A model generated the notes under the pieces. The model saw nothing but the letters and a program-made list of their open reading frames with translations, was not told where the DNA came from and made no database searches. 64,000 bases of DNA from Lachnospiraceae bacterium (lineage in GTDB: Bacteria; Bacillota; Clostridia; Lachnospirales; Lachnospiraceae), in contig AP025576.1 in NCBI GenBank assembly GCA_022845955.1, forward strand, positions 6,262,001-6,326,000, written 5' to 3'. Below are positions 8,140 through 17,515 of the stretch, one piece after another. Made by a program: the position numbers and the translations under genes. How positions within the stretch are numbered: position 1 is the stretch's first letter; every line of letters begins with the position of its first letter.

Positions 8140-9861
8140 TTATTTATACTTCGCATCATAAGCCGCCTGATAAATGGACTTCATATTTCCTGCGCCCTTC
8201 ACTTCCAGTTCCTTCAGATAAGCATCCCACTGCGCATCAACATCCAGCGCGCCTGTGATAAAGCTGGCTGCCATTTCTCTCACATAAGACAGCACAACGC
8301 TCTCTGAATTTGCCAGCTCTGTCGCCTGTGCCTCGTCATATACCAGAGGGGGCAGGCAAACGCTCATATCAGGATGATACGCCTGCATATAATCTCTTGT
8401 ATCAAAGCCGAGCCGATACTCCATATTCGTATCATAATCGCCGGTCTGATACTGACCATAACGGTATTCCGGTGCATCCGGTGTGTCACATCTTAAGCCA
8501 ATAGCCCTCCAGCAGTAATTCTGTTCATCATTCCAGTTAACTCCGTCAATGAATACGGAAACCTCGGAAGCGGTGCCGGAATTGAGATCCACAGCATCCG
8601 CAGGAATATCCCCTTCACCGGGAACGATTTTTTCCCAGCTCACACCCTCTTCCCCAAAGCTCTTCCTAAAGCAAAGATCTCTGTTATACAGCTCAACTCC
8701 CCAACGGAAAGCTGCTTCAGGATTTTCGCAGGCTGCAGTAATCACAAATGCAGTGGGGTTTATCTGGTTATAGGGCATCCAGGTAGACACTCTGCCCCCT
8801 TCTCCTTCGATCGGAGACAGCGCCACATAATCGCTCCATAAAGAGGCATCGTCGCCAGGCACTGTATTAGGCGTACCGCAGGGGAAACATCCTACCAGAG
8901 AACCGCTGTCCCCCGAGGCGGCAACCTGCCTTGCCTGATCCATGTTGATAATCAGACTTTGGTCATAATACAAACCCTGCTCATAAAGGGAATTCAGCCA
9001 CTTCATTGCATTTTTCCAACCATCCTGCATGTATGAAAACTCTACGGTCCCATCTTCTAAATAAACAAAATTATTATCAGGCGCCGTATAAACAAAAGGA
9101 TTCGTCAGCCAGCCTGAAAGAGGATCCGAATGCCATCCTCCGTCAAAGGTAAGCATGGGAATCTCATCGGCAATACCATTACCGTTTGGATCCTTCTCCT
9201 TAAAAGCTACCAGCATGGCTTCAAATTCTTCCACTGTCGCGGGGACTTCCAATCCAAGGTTATCCAGCCATTTCTTGTTCACCCACATTTTGCTGGAATC
9301 TTCACAGTGCACACATTTCTCAATAAAAGGGAGCGCATAGATATTGCCGTCGCTCATCGTCATAACATCATTCAGGCCCGGAACCTTGGAGGCAATATCC
9401 TGATATACCGCGCCGTACTGCGCAATATAATTATTCAGGGGAAGAAATGCCCCCTGCGTCCCGTATACCTGCTGCTGTGTCTGGGTAATATTGCAGTTTA
9501 AATAAATATCAGGCATATCTCCGCTTGAGAGGGAAATATTTACCTTATCGGCCAGACTCTCAAGAGGTGCAACCACCCAGTTGATCTTAACATTTGTCTG
9601 TTCTTCCCACCATTTGGTAAAATCATTCGTAGTGATATCCATCACGTTCGGATTGCCCGGAACCATAACGGTTAATTCGACAGATTCCTCTACAATGGGA
9701 AATGTCCCTTCAGGACTCACAGGCCCATCCGTTTTTACGGATACCTCTGCGGTGTCCTGACTTGTAGCTGCCGCCTCATTTACCGCTTTGTTCCCGCATC
9801 CGGAGAGGACAACAATAGATGCACATATGATACACAGAACAGAACATAACTTCTTTTTCAT
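8140..9861 (-). CDS. extracellular solute-binding lipoprotein (LipO/family 1) of cluster A
   Basis: 573 residues. It has a lipoprotein signal peptide (MKKKLCSVLCIICASIVVLSGCG) with lipobox LSGC. The mature protein has features of the large family-1 binding proteins linked to LplB/YtcP permeases, such as ELTVMVPGNPNV, FTKWWEEQTNVKINW and SSGDMPDIYLN near the N-terminus, and an EF-hand-like DPNGNGIADEIP segment. It should capture an oligosaccharide outside the membrane and deliver it to the two permeases encoded just upstream (62-base gap). It is followed by a strong terminator. The ligand is unknown; a uronic-acid or fucose-bearing oligosaccharide would fit the enzymes below. Confidence 0.88.
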   Translation of the reverse strand: MKKKLCSVLCIICASIVVLSGCGNKAVNEAAATSQDTAEVSVKTDGPVSPEGTFPIVEESVELTVMVPGNPNVMDITTNDFTKWWEEQTNVKINWVVAPLESLADKVNISLSSGDMPDIYLNCNITQTQQQVYGTQGAFLPLNNYIAQYGAVYQDIASKVPGLNDVMTMSDGNIYALPFIEKCVHCEDSSKMWVNKKWLDNLGLEVPATVEEFEAMLVAFKEKDPNGNGIADEIPMLTFDGGWHSDPLSGWLTNPFVYTAPDNNFVYLEDGTVEFSYMQDGWKNAMKWLNSLYEQGLYYDQSLIINMDQARQVAASGDSGSLVGCFPCGTPNTVPGDDASLWSDYVALSPIEGEGGRVSTWMPYNQINPTAFVITAACENPEAAFRWGVELYNRDLCFRKSFGEEGVSWEKIVPGEGDIPADAVDLNSGTASEVSVFIDGVNWNDEQNYCWRAIGLRCDTPDAPEYRYGQYQTGDYDTNMEYRLGFDTRDYMQAYHPDMSVCLPPLVYDEAQATELANSESVVLSYVREMAASFITGALDVDAQWDAYLKELEVKGAGNMKSIYQAAYDAKYK

Positions 9862-9923
9862 ATATTCTTTTCCTTCCTATAATTATCTTATAACGGTAAA
9901 GTCCCTTTGCAGTTACCTTATCT

Positions 9924-10853
9924 TTATCCTTTGACAGAACCGATCATGACACCCTTTACCAGGTATTTCTGGACAAAAGGGTACATAATAAATACCGGAA
10001 CGGAAGAAACCACTATCAGTGCATATTTCATAAGAATCTGCATTTCCAGACGCTTCATCATTTCCTGCACTCCGGTACCCGACAATGACGTCATATCAAT
10101 CTGAGAGGAAATCAGGATATCTCTCAGAAAAATCTGCAAGGGGTATTTCTTCTCCTCATTCAGATAAAGCATAGCGCTGAAATAGTTATTCCAATGGCCG
10201 ATTGCATACAGCAAAATCATGACGGCCAGGATTGTTTTCGACAGCGGCAGGACTACCGACCACAGGAATCTGCGGTTGGTACACCCGTCAATCTGGGCAG
10301 CTTCCAGCAATTCGTCAGGTATCGTGGACTGAAAAAATGTCTTCATTACAATTACGTTATATACGCTGATTAATCCGGGAAGCCATAACGACCAGGCCGT
10401 ATTAATTAAGTGAAGGTTCTTTACCAGCATATAATTGGGAATCAGGCCTCCGGAAAACATCATCGTGAATACCAGAAGCTTCATTACCGCCCCTCTGCCT
10501 TTTAAATCCTTTCTGGAAAGCGGATATGCCATCAATATGGTAAAGACAACGTTCAAAAACGTCCCCACAAAGGTATAATATATGGTATTCCGGTAACCTA
10601 CCCAGATATCGCTGTAACCATATACCATCTCATATGCCTCCAGGTTGAACTCCTTAGGGAAAATACCTACCTGGCCGGTTTGAACCATTTTCCCCGAACT
10701 GAAAGAACAGGAAATTACATTCATAAGCGGGAAGGCTACAATAATCAATGCCAGTAAGGCAATCACATATACCAGAATATCAAATACAAGATCGATTCCT
10801 TTGCTTTTGATCCGGCTGTTCTTCGCCGGCCTGCCCGTCCTTACTTTTACCAT
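9924..10853 (-). CDS. carbohydrate ABC permease, YtcP/MalG type
   Basis: 309 residues with six predicted membrane segments. The permease EAA loop ELLEAAQIDGCTNRRFLWSVVLPLSK lies near residue 200, and the end is VKGVMIGSVKG, typical of the YtcP group. It overlaps the upstream permease by seven bases, so the pair is translated together and should form the heterodimeric channel. No ATP-binding subunit gene is in the window. A shared ATPase (MsmK/UgpC type) is the known solution in this family. Confidence 0.9.
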   Translation of the reverse strand: MVKVRTGRPAKNSRIKSKGIDLVFDILVYVIALLALIIVAFPLMNVISCSFSSGKMVQTGQVGIFPKEFNLEAYEMVYGYSDIWVGYRNTIYYTFVGTFLNVVFTILMAYPLSRKDLKGRGAVMKLLVFTMMFSGGLIPNYMLVKNLHLINTAWSLWLPGLISVYNVIVMKTFFQSTIPDELLEAAQIDGCTNRRFLWSVVLPLSKTILAVMILLYAIGHWNNYFSAMLYLNEEKKYPLQIFLRDILISSQIDMTSLSGTGVQEMMKRLEMQILMKYALIVVSSVPVFIMYPFVQKYLVKGVMIGSVKG

Positions 10854-11755
10854 AGAGATTCTTCACCCACCTTCCTTGCAAGCACATTTGCGCTGATGAT
10901 GAGAATCATCCCCACCAATGACTGGAACAGTCCGATCGCTGTCGGATAAGAATAATTGGCAATGGGAGAGGCGAGTCCAATCTTATACACATAAGTATCA
11001 ATAACCTCTGACGCCCTGATATTCAAATCATTCTGCATCAGGTAGATCTTTTCAAATCCTGTTGTCAGGACAGATCCCATATTCATTATCATTAAAATAA
11101 TGATAGTTGACTTGATACTTGGCAGATCAATATGCCATACTCTCCTGAACTTATTGGCCCCGTCCACGACAGCTGCTTCATGCAAAGTAGGATCCACTCC
11201 TGACAAGGTTGCAATATAAATAATTGCATTATATCCGGTGTACTGCCAGATCCCGGACCACACATATACATGTGCGAACTTATTCGGATCTGCCAGAAAA
11301 TCCACCTGCGCAAAGCCCATGGAACGAAGCACACTGTTTACCGGCCCGAAATCTATGGCAAGGAAATTAAGCAGGATACTGACCATAACCGTTGTGGAAA
11401 TAAAATATGGTGCATAGGTAATGGTCTGTACCACCTTTTTAAATTTTAGATGCCTTAAATAGTTCAGGACCAGAGCCAGAACGATCGGAAAAATCATTCC
11501 TGCAAATAAACTGTAAATGCTGATGGATAAGGTATTTCCAAGAAGCTTCGGAAGCTCACTGGAGTTAAAAAATTGATTGAAATATTTCAGTCCAACCCAT
11601 GGACTGTCATACATTCCCTTAAATACATTGTAATCACGGAATGCCATCTGCGCTCCGTACATAGGAATATACTTAAAAATAATAACGTAGGCCACAGGGA
11701 ATATCAGCATTACATATAAATCCCAGTTTTTAGAAAGCTTCTGTTTTCTCCCCAG
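10847..11755 (-). CDS. carbohydrate ABC permease, LplB/YteP type; probable CTG start
   Basis: About 302 residues from the proposed start. Six membrane segments are predicted. The EAA loop is LHEAAVVDGANKFRRVWHIDLP and the C-terminus is ARKVGEESLW, the hallmark of LplB-type permeases. An ATG at 11791 is in frame, but the only good ribosome site (AAGGAGG) lies downstream of it, eight bases before an in-frame CTG at 11755. The following residues (GRKQKLSKNWDLYVM) match where homologues begin, so a CTG start is proposed. It is first in the transporter operon, below a 260-base divergent regulatory region. Confidence 0.85.
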   Translation of the reverse strand: MGRKQKLSKNWDLYVMLIFPVAYVIIFKYIPMYGAQMAFRDYNVFKGMYDSPWVGLKYFNQFFNSSELPKLLGNTLSISIYSLFAGMIFPIVLALVLNYLRHLKFKKVVQTITYAPYFISTTVMVSILLNFLAIDFGPVNSVLRSMGFAQVDFLADPNKFAHVYVWSGIWQYTGYNAIIYIATLSGVDPTLHEAAVVDGANKFRRVWHIDLPSIKSTIIILMIMNMGSVLTTGFEKIYLMQNDLNIRASEVIDTYVYKIGLASPIANYSYPTAIGLFQSLVGMILIISANVLARKVGEESLW

Positions 11756-11860
11756 TTGGAATCCCTCCTTCCTTAAGACAAGTTGAAGCAAGCGGCCGCT
11801 TGACTAAGGCAATCATAATCCATATACCAGATAAATTAAACAAACAATATTCGTTATACG

Positions 11861-11895
11861 CAAACTTTATATGCTTTTTGCCCAAACTTTGAAGC
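11861..11895. promoter_or_regulatory. candidate AraC operator: two CAAACTTT direct repeats
   Basis: CAAACTTTATATGC (11861-11874) and CAAACTTTGAAGC (11883-11895) are direct repeats with a 22-base period, two helical turns. That is the usual layout of the tandem half-sites bound by AraC-type regulators. They lie between the divergent permease gene and the AraC gene at 12016. No clear consensus promoter faces the permease, as expected for a gene that needs an activator. Confidence 0.4.
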
Positions 11896-11935
11896 ATACA
11901 CTTTCCCGCAAAAGCAAACATTAACCATACATTAT

Positions 11936-11964
11936 TTGTACAAGGCCATACCTTGTGATAAAAT
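11936..11964 (+). promoter_or_regulatory. probable promoter of the cluster A regulator
   Basis: TTGTAC, 17 bases, TAAAAT, ending 51 bases before the ATG at 12016. Confidence 0.55.
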
Positions 11965-12015
11965 TCATAAAGAAAGCGGAATTAACAGGTAAATAAGTAA
12001 TCAAAGGCGGACAAA

Positions 12016-14292
12016 ATGAAAACATGGAAAAGAAAGAATGCAACCGATAAAAAAATCAGTTTTTTCCTGAAGTATTTCCTGTCCTATCTTCTTATCTTTT
12101 TTATCCCTCTGTTTCTGGCTTTTTTTACCTATTCCACTGCCAGCCGCATTATCTATGCCCAATGCAGTGAACATATCAAAAACAATCTGAAACAGGCCTG
12201 CAATATATCCGACATCCGCCTTCAGGAATTAAAATCTATCCCGCTCACCCTGAAAACCAACGAAAATATAATCAGGTTCCATCAGGAATGGGCACAGGCT
12301 GATTCACAGGGAAGCATTATTACAGCCTATAAGGTCAGCCGAAGCATACCCAAATATGAAGTCATTAATTCCACGCTGGATACGATCCGAATATATTTTG
12401 GAAAACCTTCCTGCTGTTTTCTGTTAGGATCCAATAATGCAATGCGTTATACGGACAAGAAAGAATTCTGGGAGGAAATGGACATGAACTACTCCGACTT
12501 CCACCAATATCTTCAAGGCCGCCATTTTTATGAGGAATTTCTCTTCCTGCCTTCCTCAACGCCTTATATTCAGAACGTATATTATCTTCTGAATCTGAAC
12601 AATTTTTATCAGGAATATTATTCCTCCGTCATCCTGATAAAACTGTCCAACCAGTTCCTTACAAATTTGCTGAAGGATATTACGGTAAATGGTTATGGGA
12701 CTTCCTTTATCCTTACTGAAGATAACCAACTGATTTCATACTTCCAGGGAACGGATTCCTATCAGCTTACCAATGAAAACCTCTCCTTCATCATACAGGC
12801 AGGACAGACGGCGAAGGACGGCAGTTTTTCCTTTGAAGGCCACCAGGTAAATCGTATCCGTTCCGACTTGAACGGCTGGACTTACTATTCCATGATCCCC
12901 CAGTCAATTATACTTGAAGACCTGACTTCCATGCGTCACACAATCATGATCGCAACTGTTGCCGTCATGATCGTCGGGCTTCTGACCTGTTATCTGCTTA
13001 CCCGACACCAGTCCAGGCCTTTGAAAAAAATAGCAGAGGCACTGACTTCCCTCTATGAATATGGATATTTTGATTCCACCGACCAGTTTATGTTTCTGGA
13101 AAATGCCGTTTCCACTCTTATCGACCGCAGCAGCTCTTTTCAGGAATCCTACGATAATGAAATACTGCGTATGCTCTTTCTCGGCGAAAATACGCTTTCC
13201 GCATCCTTCCAAGAAAAGCTGCTGCACAGTTCCATCCAGTTGGAAGACAATCTTTATGTTACCGGATATCTTCACATACATAATCTGAAAAGTACGCTTA
13301 CCCTTTCCGGGCAGGTGATGGCCGGCCATCTGAAGGAAGCCTGGTATGGGGAGATATATCCTCTTTCGATTGATGAAAGCAATATGATTTTTCTTGCGGT
13401 GCACAAAAAGAAGCTGGCAGACAGCACCTTCCTTATCTACACAAAAGAAATCCTGACAAGTCTGAGTACCAGGCTTCTTGAAGAAACCAACTGTCATATT
13501 GATTTCTTCCTCAGCGAACCCATGCGCTGCTATCAAAATGTCCATCAAAGCTATGAGCAGTGTAAAAAGCTGGCACAGAATGTGATTAAAAAAAGCGATG
13601 TCCACGTATATACTCCGGAAGACCTTCCTCCTTATCAGCAAATCTACTGCTATACCATCGATCATGAAATCCGGCTGATACAGCTAATCAAGCACGGAAC
13701 GGCTGAAAAACTTGGTGAATTTTTACAGGAACTCTATACGGAAAATTTTGATCGTTTACTTTTATCGGAAGGAATGAAGCAAGATTTGATTAATGCAATA
13801 CAAAAAAGTATACAACGTGATCTTACTCTCTACCAGAGTGATAAACTCATCAGCAGAATTTTTTCTGAAATCAACCGGGTAAATTCCTTTGATTCCCTGC
13901 GCACTCTTCTTCTGCAGTTAAGGGAAGCCATTCAGACACATAACAATAACACTGCAAAATCCGATTCTGAAAAAATCAGGTATTCCATCCTGGAATATAT
14001 GCAGCTTAATTATGCTAACAGCAATCTTAATCTGCAATATATGTGCGCAGACCTGGGAATCAATGAAACCACCGCAGCCAAATTTTTTCAGGAATTGGGA
14101 AGCTCCTTTTCGTCTTATCTTGAAAAAGTAAGAATTGAGGCTGCCTGTGCTATGCTTTCCCAAAAGGAGCTGACGATAAAATCCATTTCAGAAAAAACCG
14201 GGTATTGTAGTGATGTATCTTTCCGCCGTGCATTTAAAAGAGTATTGGGGATATCTCCCAGCGAATTCATCCGCAGATCCGTTCTTCCATAA
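12016..14292 (+). CDS. membrane-sensor AraC-family regulator (YesN-like) of cluster A
   Basis: 758 residues. A transmembrane segment near residues 20-42 is followed by an extracellular Cache-like sensor of about 260 residues and a second membrane segment near 310 (IMIATVAVMIVGLLTCYLL). A cytoplasmic linker leads to a C-terminal AraC double helix-turn-helix (residues about 655-755) with LQYMCADLGINETTAAKFF and SISEKTGYCSDVSFRRAFKRVLGISPSEF. The known family senses extracellular sugar or sugar-loaded binding protein and activates the adjacent ABC operon. It is divergent from the transporter, has its own promoter, and converges on the GH38 gene. Ribosome site AAAGGCGG. Confidence 0.85.
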   Translation: MKTWKRKNATDKKISFFLKYFLSYLLIFFIPLFLAFFTYSTASRIIYAQCSEHIKNNLKQACNISDIRLQELKSIPLTLKTNENIIRFHQEWAQADSQGSIITAYKVSRSIPKYEVINSTLDTIRIYFGKPSCCFLLGSNNAMRYTDKKEFWEEMDMNYSDFHQYLQGRHFYEEFLFLPSSTPYIQNVYYLLNLNNFYQEYYSSVILIKLSNQFLTNLLKDITVNGYGTSFILTEDNQLISYFQGTDSYQLTNENLSFIIQAGQTAKDGSFSFEGHQVNRIRSDLNGWTYYSMIPQSIILEDLTSMRHTIMIATVAVMIVGLLTCYLLTRHQSRPLKKIAEALTSLYEYGYFDSTDQFMFLENAVSTLIDRSSSFQESYDNEILRMLFLGENTLSASFQEKLLHSSIQLEDNLYVTGYLHIHNLKSTLTLSGQVMAGHLKEAWYGEIYPLSIDESNMIFLAVHKKKLADSTFLIYTKEILTSLSTRLLEETNCHIDFFLSEPMRCYQNVHQSYEQCKKLAQNVIKKSDVHVYTPEDLPPYQQIYCYTIDHEIRLIQLIKHGTAEKLGEFLQELYTENFDRLLLSEGMKQDLINAIQKSIQRDLTLYQSDKLISRIFSEINRVNSFDSLRTLLLQLREAIQTHNNNTAKSDSEKIRYSILEYMQLNYANSNLNLQYMCADLGINETTAAKFFQELGSSFSSYLEKVRIEAACAMLSQKELTIKSISEKTGYCSDVSFRRAFKRVLGISPSEFIRRSVLP

Positions 14293-14302
14293 TCCTTACA
14301 GG

Positions 14303-14350
14303 AAAAAGACAGGACACCACCGCCGCTTTTCCGGCCGTTCTGTCCTGTCT
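14303..14350 (-). terminator. terminator of cluster B
   Basis: AGACAGGACA (14307-14316) pairs perfectly with TGTCCTGTCT (14341-14350). On the minus strand the stem is followed by TTTTT. It lies 24 bases after the GH38 stop and also separates it from the convergent AraC gene. Confidence 0.8.
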
Positions 14351-14374
14351 CACAAACCGGGCTATTCGGCCCGA

Positions 14375-17300
14375 TTACATCCAAATACGATAGCACTTGA
14401 TTTCGAAAGGCCCGAAATCGGCACGAATGGTATCCGCTTCCGTCTTTCCGTCATATTCCTCCAGCAGGTTACAGGGGGCATATGCCCGGATGGCATAATC
14501 GGATGTAAGCACAGCCGAAGCCCTTCCACCGGTGCACTCATGCATATGTACCACAAATCCGTCCCCATCCTCCGCCAGCTTGACCGCATCGATTTTTACG
14601 GCATCACAGTCCTTCTTCAGGAACCGGCCCACCTGCTCTTTTACGGCGCCGGGGATACACAATGCCGGCTGGTTCAGGAGGATGCCCTGGGTAAAGGTTT
14701 CCTCTCCCAGACCGCCTTCATGAGGCAGAAGGGCATAGGTAAAGAAATGTTCGCCCATATCCGCCTCCGTATCCGGGGATTTTGCGCTCTTTAACAGGGA
14801 AAGCCCCATCACATTATCTTTGATTCCATAGCCGTATTTGCAGTCATTGAGAAGGCTTACGCCGTAATTGCTCTCGGACAGGTCCGCCCACTTATGCCCG
14901 CAGACCTCAAACCGTGCCCAGTCCCAGCTGGTATTCCAATGAACAGGCCGTTCCACAAAACCGAACTGGATATCATAGGATGCCTTTGTGGCGCGGATAT
15001 CCACTTCAAAAAGCGTCTTTAACAGGCGGTGATCCTCGTGCCAGTCAACCTTTGTGGAAAAATCAATCCGGCGGTTATCGGCATACACGAGGAGATCCTG
15101 TGTGATTTCGGACGCACGGTAGCGGTAAACAAAACGCAGTGTCATACGCAGCGGCCCGTCCTCCAGGCAGCGGATATCACAGGCGGGGATATCCTCCGAT
15201 TTCTGCCCATAGAAAATATCAATGTCCCAAGCGTCATAATTCATGGGCTTATCTTCATAAATACGCAGCACATTTCCTTTGCCTTTTAATACCTGCCTGC
15301 TGTTTTCCTTATCCCACAGACTGGTGAAGGCGCCGCCTTCTTCCCATTCGATCCGGTAATAGGGCGTGTCCAGACAACGTTTTCCCAAATCCAGGGCAAA
15401 CGGGCTTTCCGCAGCCTGGGGAGTTCCCTGGGTAAACCGGAGCACGCAGGCGGATAAAGGCTCGATCTCCTTTTCCACCAGCCAGCCGCCGGAAACCTTC
15501 TGGGCCGGAAGGACATTTGCGTCCCCGTCGGTAAAGATACCATCCCTGTTTTCCGTCACCAGAACCGCTTCCCTGCAGCCGATATCCGCAAACCGCATCA
15601 GGCTCCAGCTGTCTTTGGCCGTATCACATAATACCCCAACGGCTTCGTTCTGCATATCTCCCACTTCGCTCCACAGCGTTTCGTATTCCCTGGCGGTATC
15701 CTCATACACCTCATGGATGGAGGAACCGGGAATGATGTCATGGAACTGATCCCGCAGAATGGTTTCCCAGCAGTCATGCATCCGCTTGGCCCGGTATGCC
15801 CCGCCGGCAAGGCTGGAAAGCACGGAAAGCCATTCCAGCTGGCCCATGGCATTTTCCAGCTTCCGGTTATTGCGCTTGTTGCGGGCCTGGGAGGTATAGG
15901 TCCCGCGGTGATATTCCAGATACAGTTCTCCGTCCCAAAGAGGCACATAACGATCCGTCTGTTCCACATTTTGATGGATTTTTTCAAAAAATTCCTGTGC
16001 ATTCGCCGTCTTGATATGGGGCATGCCGGGAACACGGTTAATCGCCCGGATATTCTCAATCATACTTCTGGTGGTGCCGCCGCCTCCGTCCCCATGCCCG
16101 TAAGAAATGAGGACCTCATGGCTCAAATCCTTATTTTTAAATTTCCGCCAGGTACCGATAATGGTTTCCGGCGTAATTTCCCCGTTATACGTGGAGCCTC
16201 TTCCCGTAACCGACATGCCGGGGGCCGGTACATCCACAAAATAAGTCAGCATTTCGGTACCGTCTATCCCGCGCCACCGGAACAAGTCGTTGGGAACCGT
16301 GTTATACTGGTTCCAGCTGATTTTGGTGGTCATAAAGGTATCCAGGCCGCACAGCTTCATGATCTGAGGCAGCGCCCAGCTGTAGCCGAACACATCGGGC
16401 AGCCACAGGAAATGGGATTTTGTGCCGAACTCCTCTTCTATAAAACGGATACCATATAAAAACTGGCGGGCGAGGCTCTCGCCGGAGGTCACGTTGCAGT
16501 CCGCTTCCAGCCACATACCGCCGTCCGCTTCCCAGCGTCCTTCCTTCACACGCTGCTTAATCCCTTCGTACAGCACAGGGCTGTCTTTTTTCAGGAACTT
16601 GTATAACTGAGGCTGTGTCTGCAGGAAATGATATTCCGGGTATTCCTCCATCAGCCGCAGGACGGTGGAAAAAGAGCGCTGCGCCTTCTCCCGGGTATGC
16701 TTTAACCGCCACAGCCATGACACATCAATGTGGGTATGTCCCGTGGCATAAACGGTAACCCCGCTGTTATTTGGCATATCGTCAAGGGCTGCCTGCAGGA
16801 AGTCAAGCGCCTGCGCCCCGGTTTCCGGAAGCCTGTCCGCATCCCAGTCCAGATAGGAAAGGGTCCGATCTAACACGCTTACCAGTTCTGTCCGTTCCAG
16901 ACTGTCGGATGCAAGATAAGCCAGACTCCCCGCAACAGCGGATACCAGATAATAGAGGGCATCCAGTTTTTCGTCCAGGTATCCGATTCCCGCCTCCGCA
17001 ATGCGGTGGTACTGCGGACGGATGGGGCCGCCGCCTTCCAGGCCCGACCAGAGCAGGAAGGTCATCCGGATCGTCTGTCCCGCAAAAGGGGTCAAAACCA
17101 CCTCCCTGTGGTTGGTATCCACGCCCTGGTAAGGCTGCCCGTTTATGTACAAAAGGGCTTCAAAACCGCTGTTTCCGCCGCCGCCCGTTTTTCCGAAGTT
17201 AAAATATCCCATGACTTTGCAGCCGTCTTTTTCTTCCGGGACGTGTATTTCCCTTTCCAGCCACAGATAGCGGTCACGGCCCACGAACTCCTCCCCCAGG

Positions 17301-17464
17301 CAGATTTTGTCACCGGCAAAGGGATCCGGGCAATTCGTGTATACCTCCCCGCAGGAAAGATCTCCCTCCCTGGTATAAAACCAGTCAATAGATTGCATCC
17401 CGGCCCACCGCCGGCTTTCCAGCTCCCGGGCACGCTGCCCGAATTTCTCCTCTTCAAAAAACAT
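14375..17464 (-). CDS. GH38 alpha-mannosidase
   Basis: 1029 residues, full length for the bacterial family. The metal-site motif GHTHIDVSWLW is near residue 243 and the catalytic segment FLWLPDVFGYSWALPQI near 355 carries the nucleophile aspartate. The central three-helix domain and C-terminal beta domains follow (VDWHEDHRLLKTLFEVDI, HKWADLSESNYGVSLLNDCKYGYGI). These zinc enzymes remove alpha-mannose from oligosaccharides. There is no signal peptide, so it acts on imported material. It is the last gene of the cluster B operon, 51 bases after the beta-lactamase-fold gene. The ATG follows GAGGAGAGG. Confidence 0.9.
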   Translation of the reverse strand: MFFEEEKFGQRARELESRRWAGMQSIDWFYTREGDLSCGEVYTNCPDPFAGDKICLGEEFVGRDRYLWLEREIHVPEEKDGCKVMGYFNFGKTGGGGNSGFEALLYINGQPYQGVDTNHREVVLTPFAGQTIRMTFLLWSGLEGGGPIRPQYHRIAEAGIGYLDEKLDALYYLVSAVAGSLAYLASDSLERTELVSVLDRTLSYLDWDADRLPETGAQALDFLQAALDDMPNNSGVTVYATGHTHIDVSWLWRLKHTREKAQRSFSTVLRLMEEYPEYHFLQTQPQLYKFLKKDSPVLYEGIKQRVKEGRWEADGGMWLEADCNVTSGESLARQFLYGIRFIEEEFGTKSHFLWLPDVFGYSWALPQIMKLCGLDTFMTTKISWNQYNTVPNDLFRWRGIDGTEMLTYFVDVPAPGMSVTGRGSTYNGEITPETIIGTWRKFKNKDLSHEVLISYGHGDGGGGTTRSMIENIRAINRVPGMPHIKTANAQEFFEKIHQNVEQTDRYVPLWDGELYLEYHRGTYTSQARNKRNNRKLENAMGQLEWLSVLSSLAGGAYRAKRMHDCWETILRDQFHDIIPGSSIHEVYEDTAREYETLWSEVGDMQNEAVGVLCDTAKDSWSLMRFADIGCREAVLVTENRDGIFTDGDANVLPAQKVSGGWLVEKEIEPLSACVLRFTQGTPQAAESPFALDLGKRCLDTPYYRIEWEEGGAFTSLWDKENSRQVLKGKGNVLRIYEDKPMNYDAWDIDIFYGQKSEDIPACDIRCLEDGPLRMTLRFVYRYRASEITQDLLVYADNRRIDFSTKVDWHEDHRLLKTLFEVDIRATKASYDIQFGFVERPVHWNTSWDWARFEVCGHKWADLSESNYGVSLLNDCKYGYGIKDNVMGLSLLKSAKSPDTEADMGEHFFTYALLPHEGGLGEETFTQGILLNQPALCIPGAVKEQVGRFLKKDCDAVKIDAVKLAEDGDGFVVHMHECTGGRASAVLTSDYAIRAYAPCNLLEEYDGKTEADTIRADFGPFEIKCYRIWM

Positions 17465-17515
17465 AATTCCTCTCCTCTTCTTTTTACGTGTAACGGCCCT
17501 GACAAGTCGGAACCG

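Noticed and set aside
12904-13665. long minus-strand ORF opposite the AraC gene
   Set aside because: It is antisense to a clear coding sequence and shows no family features.
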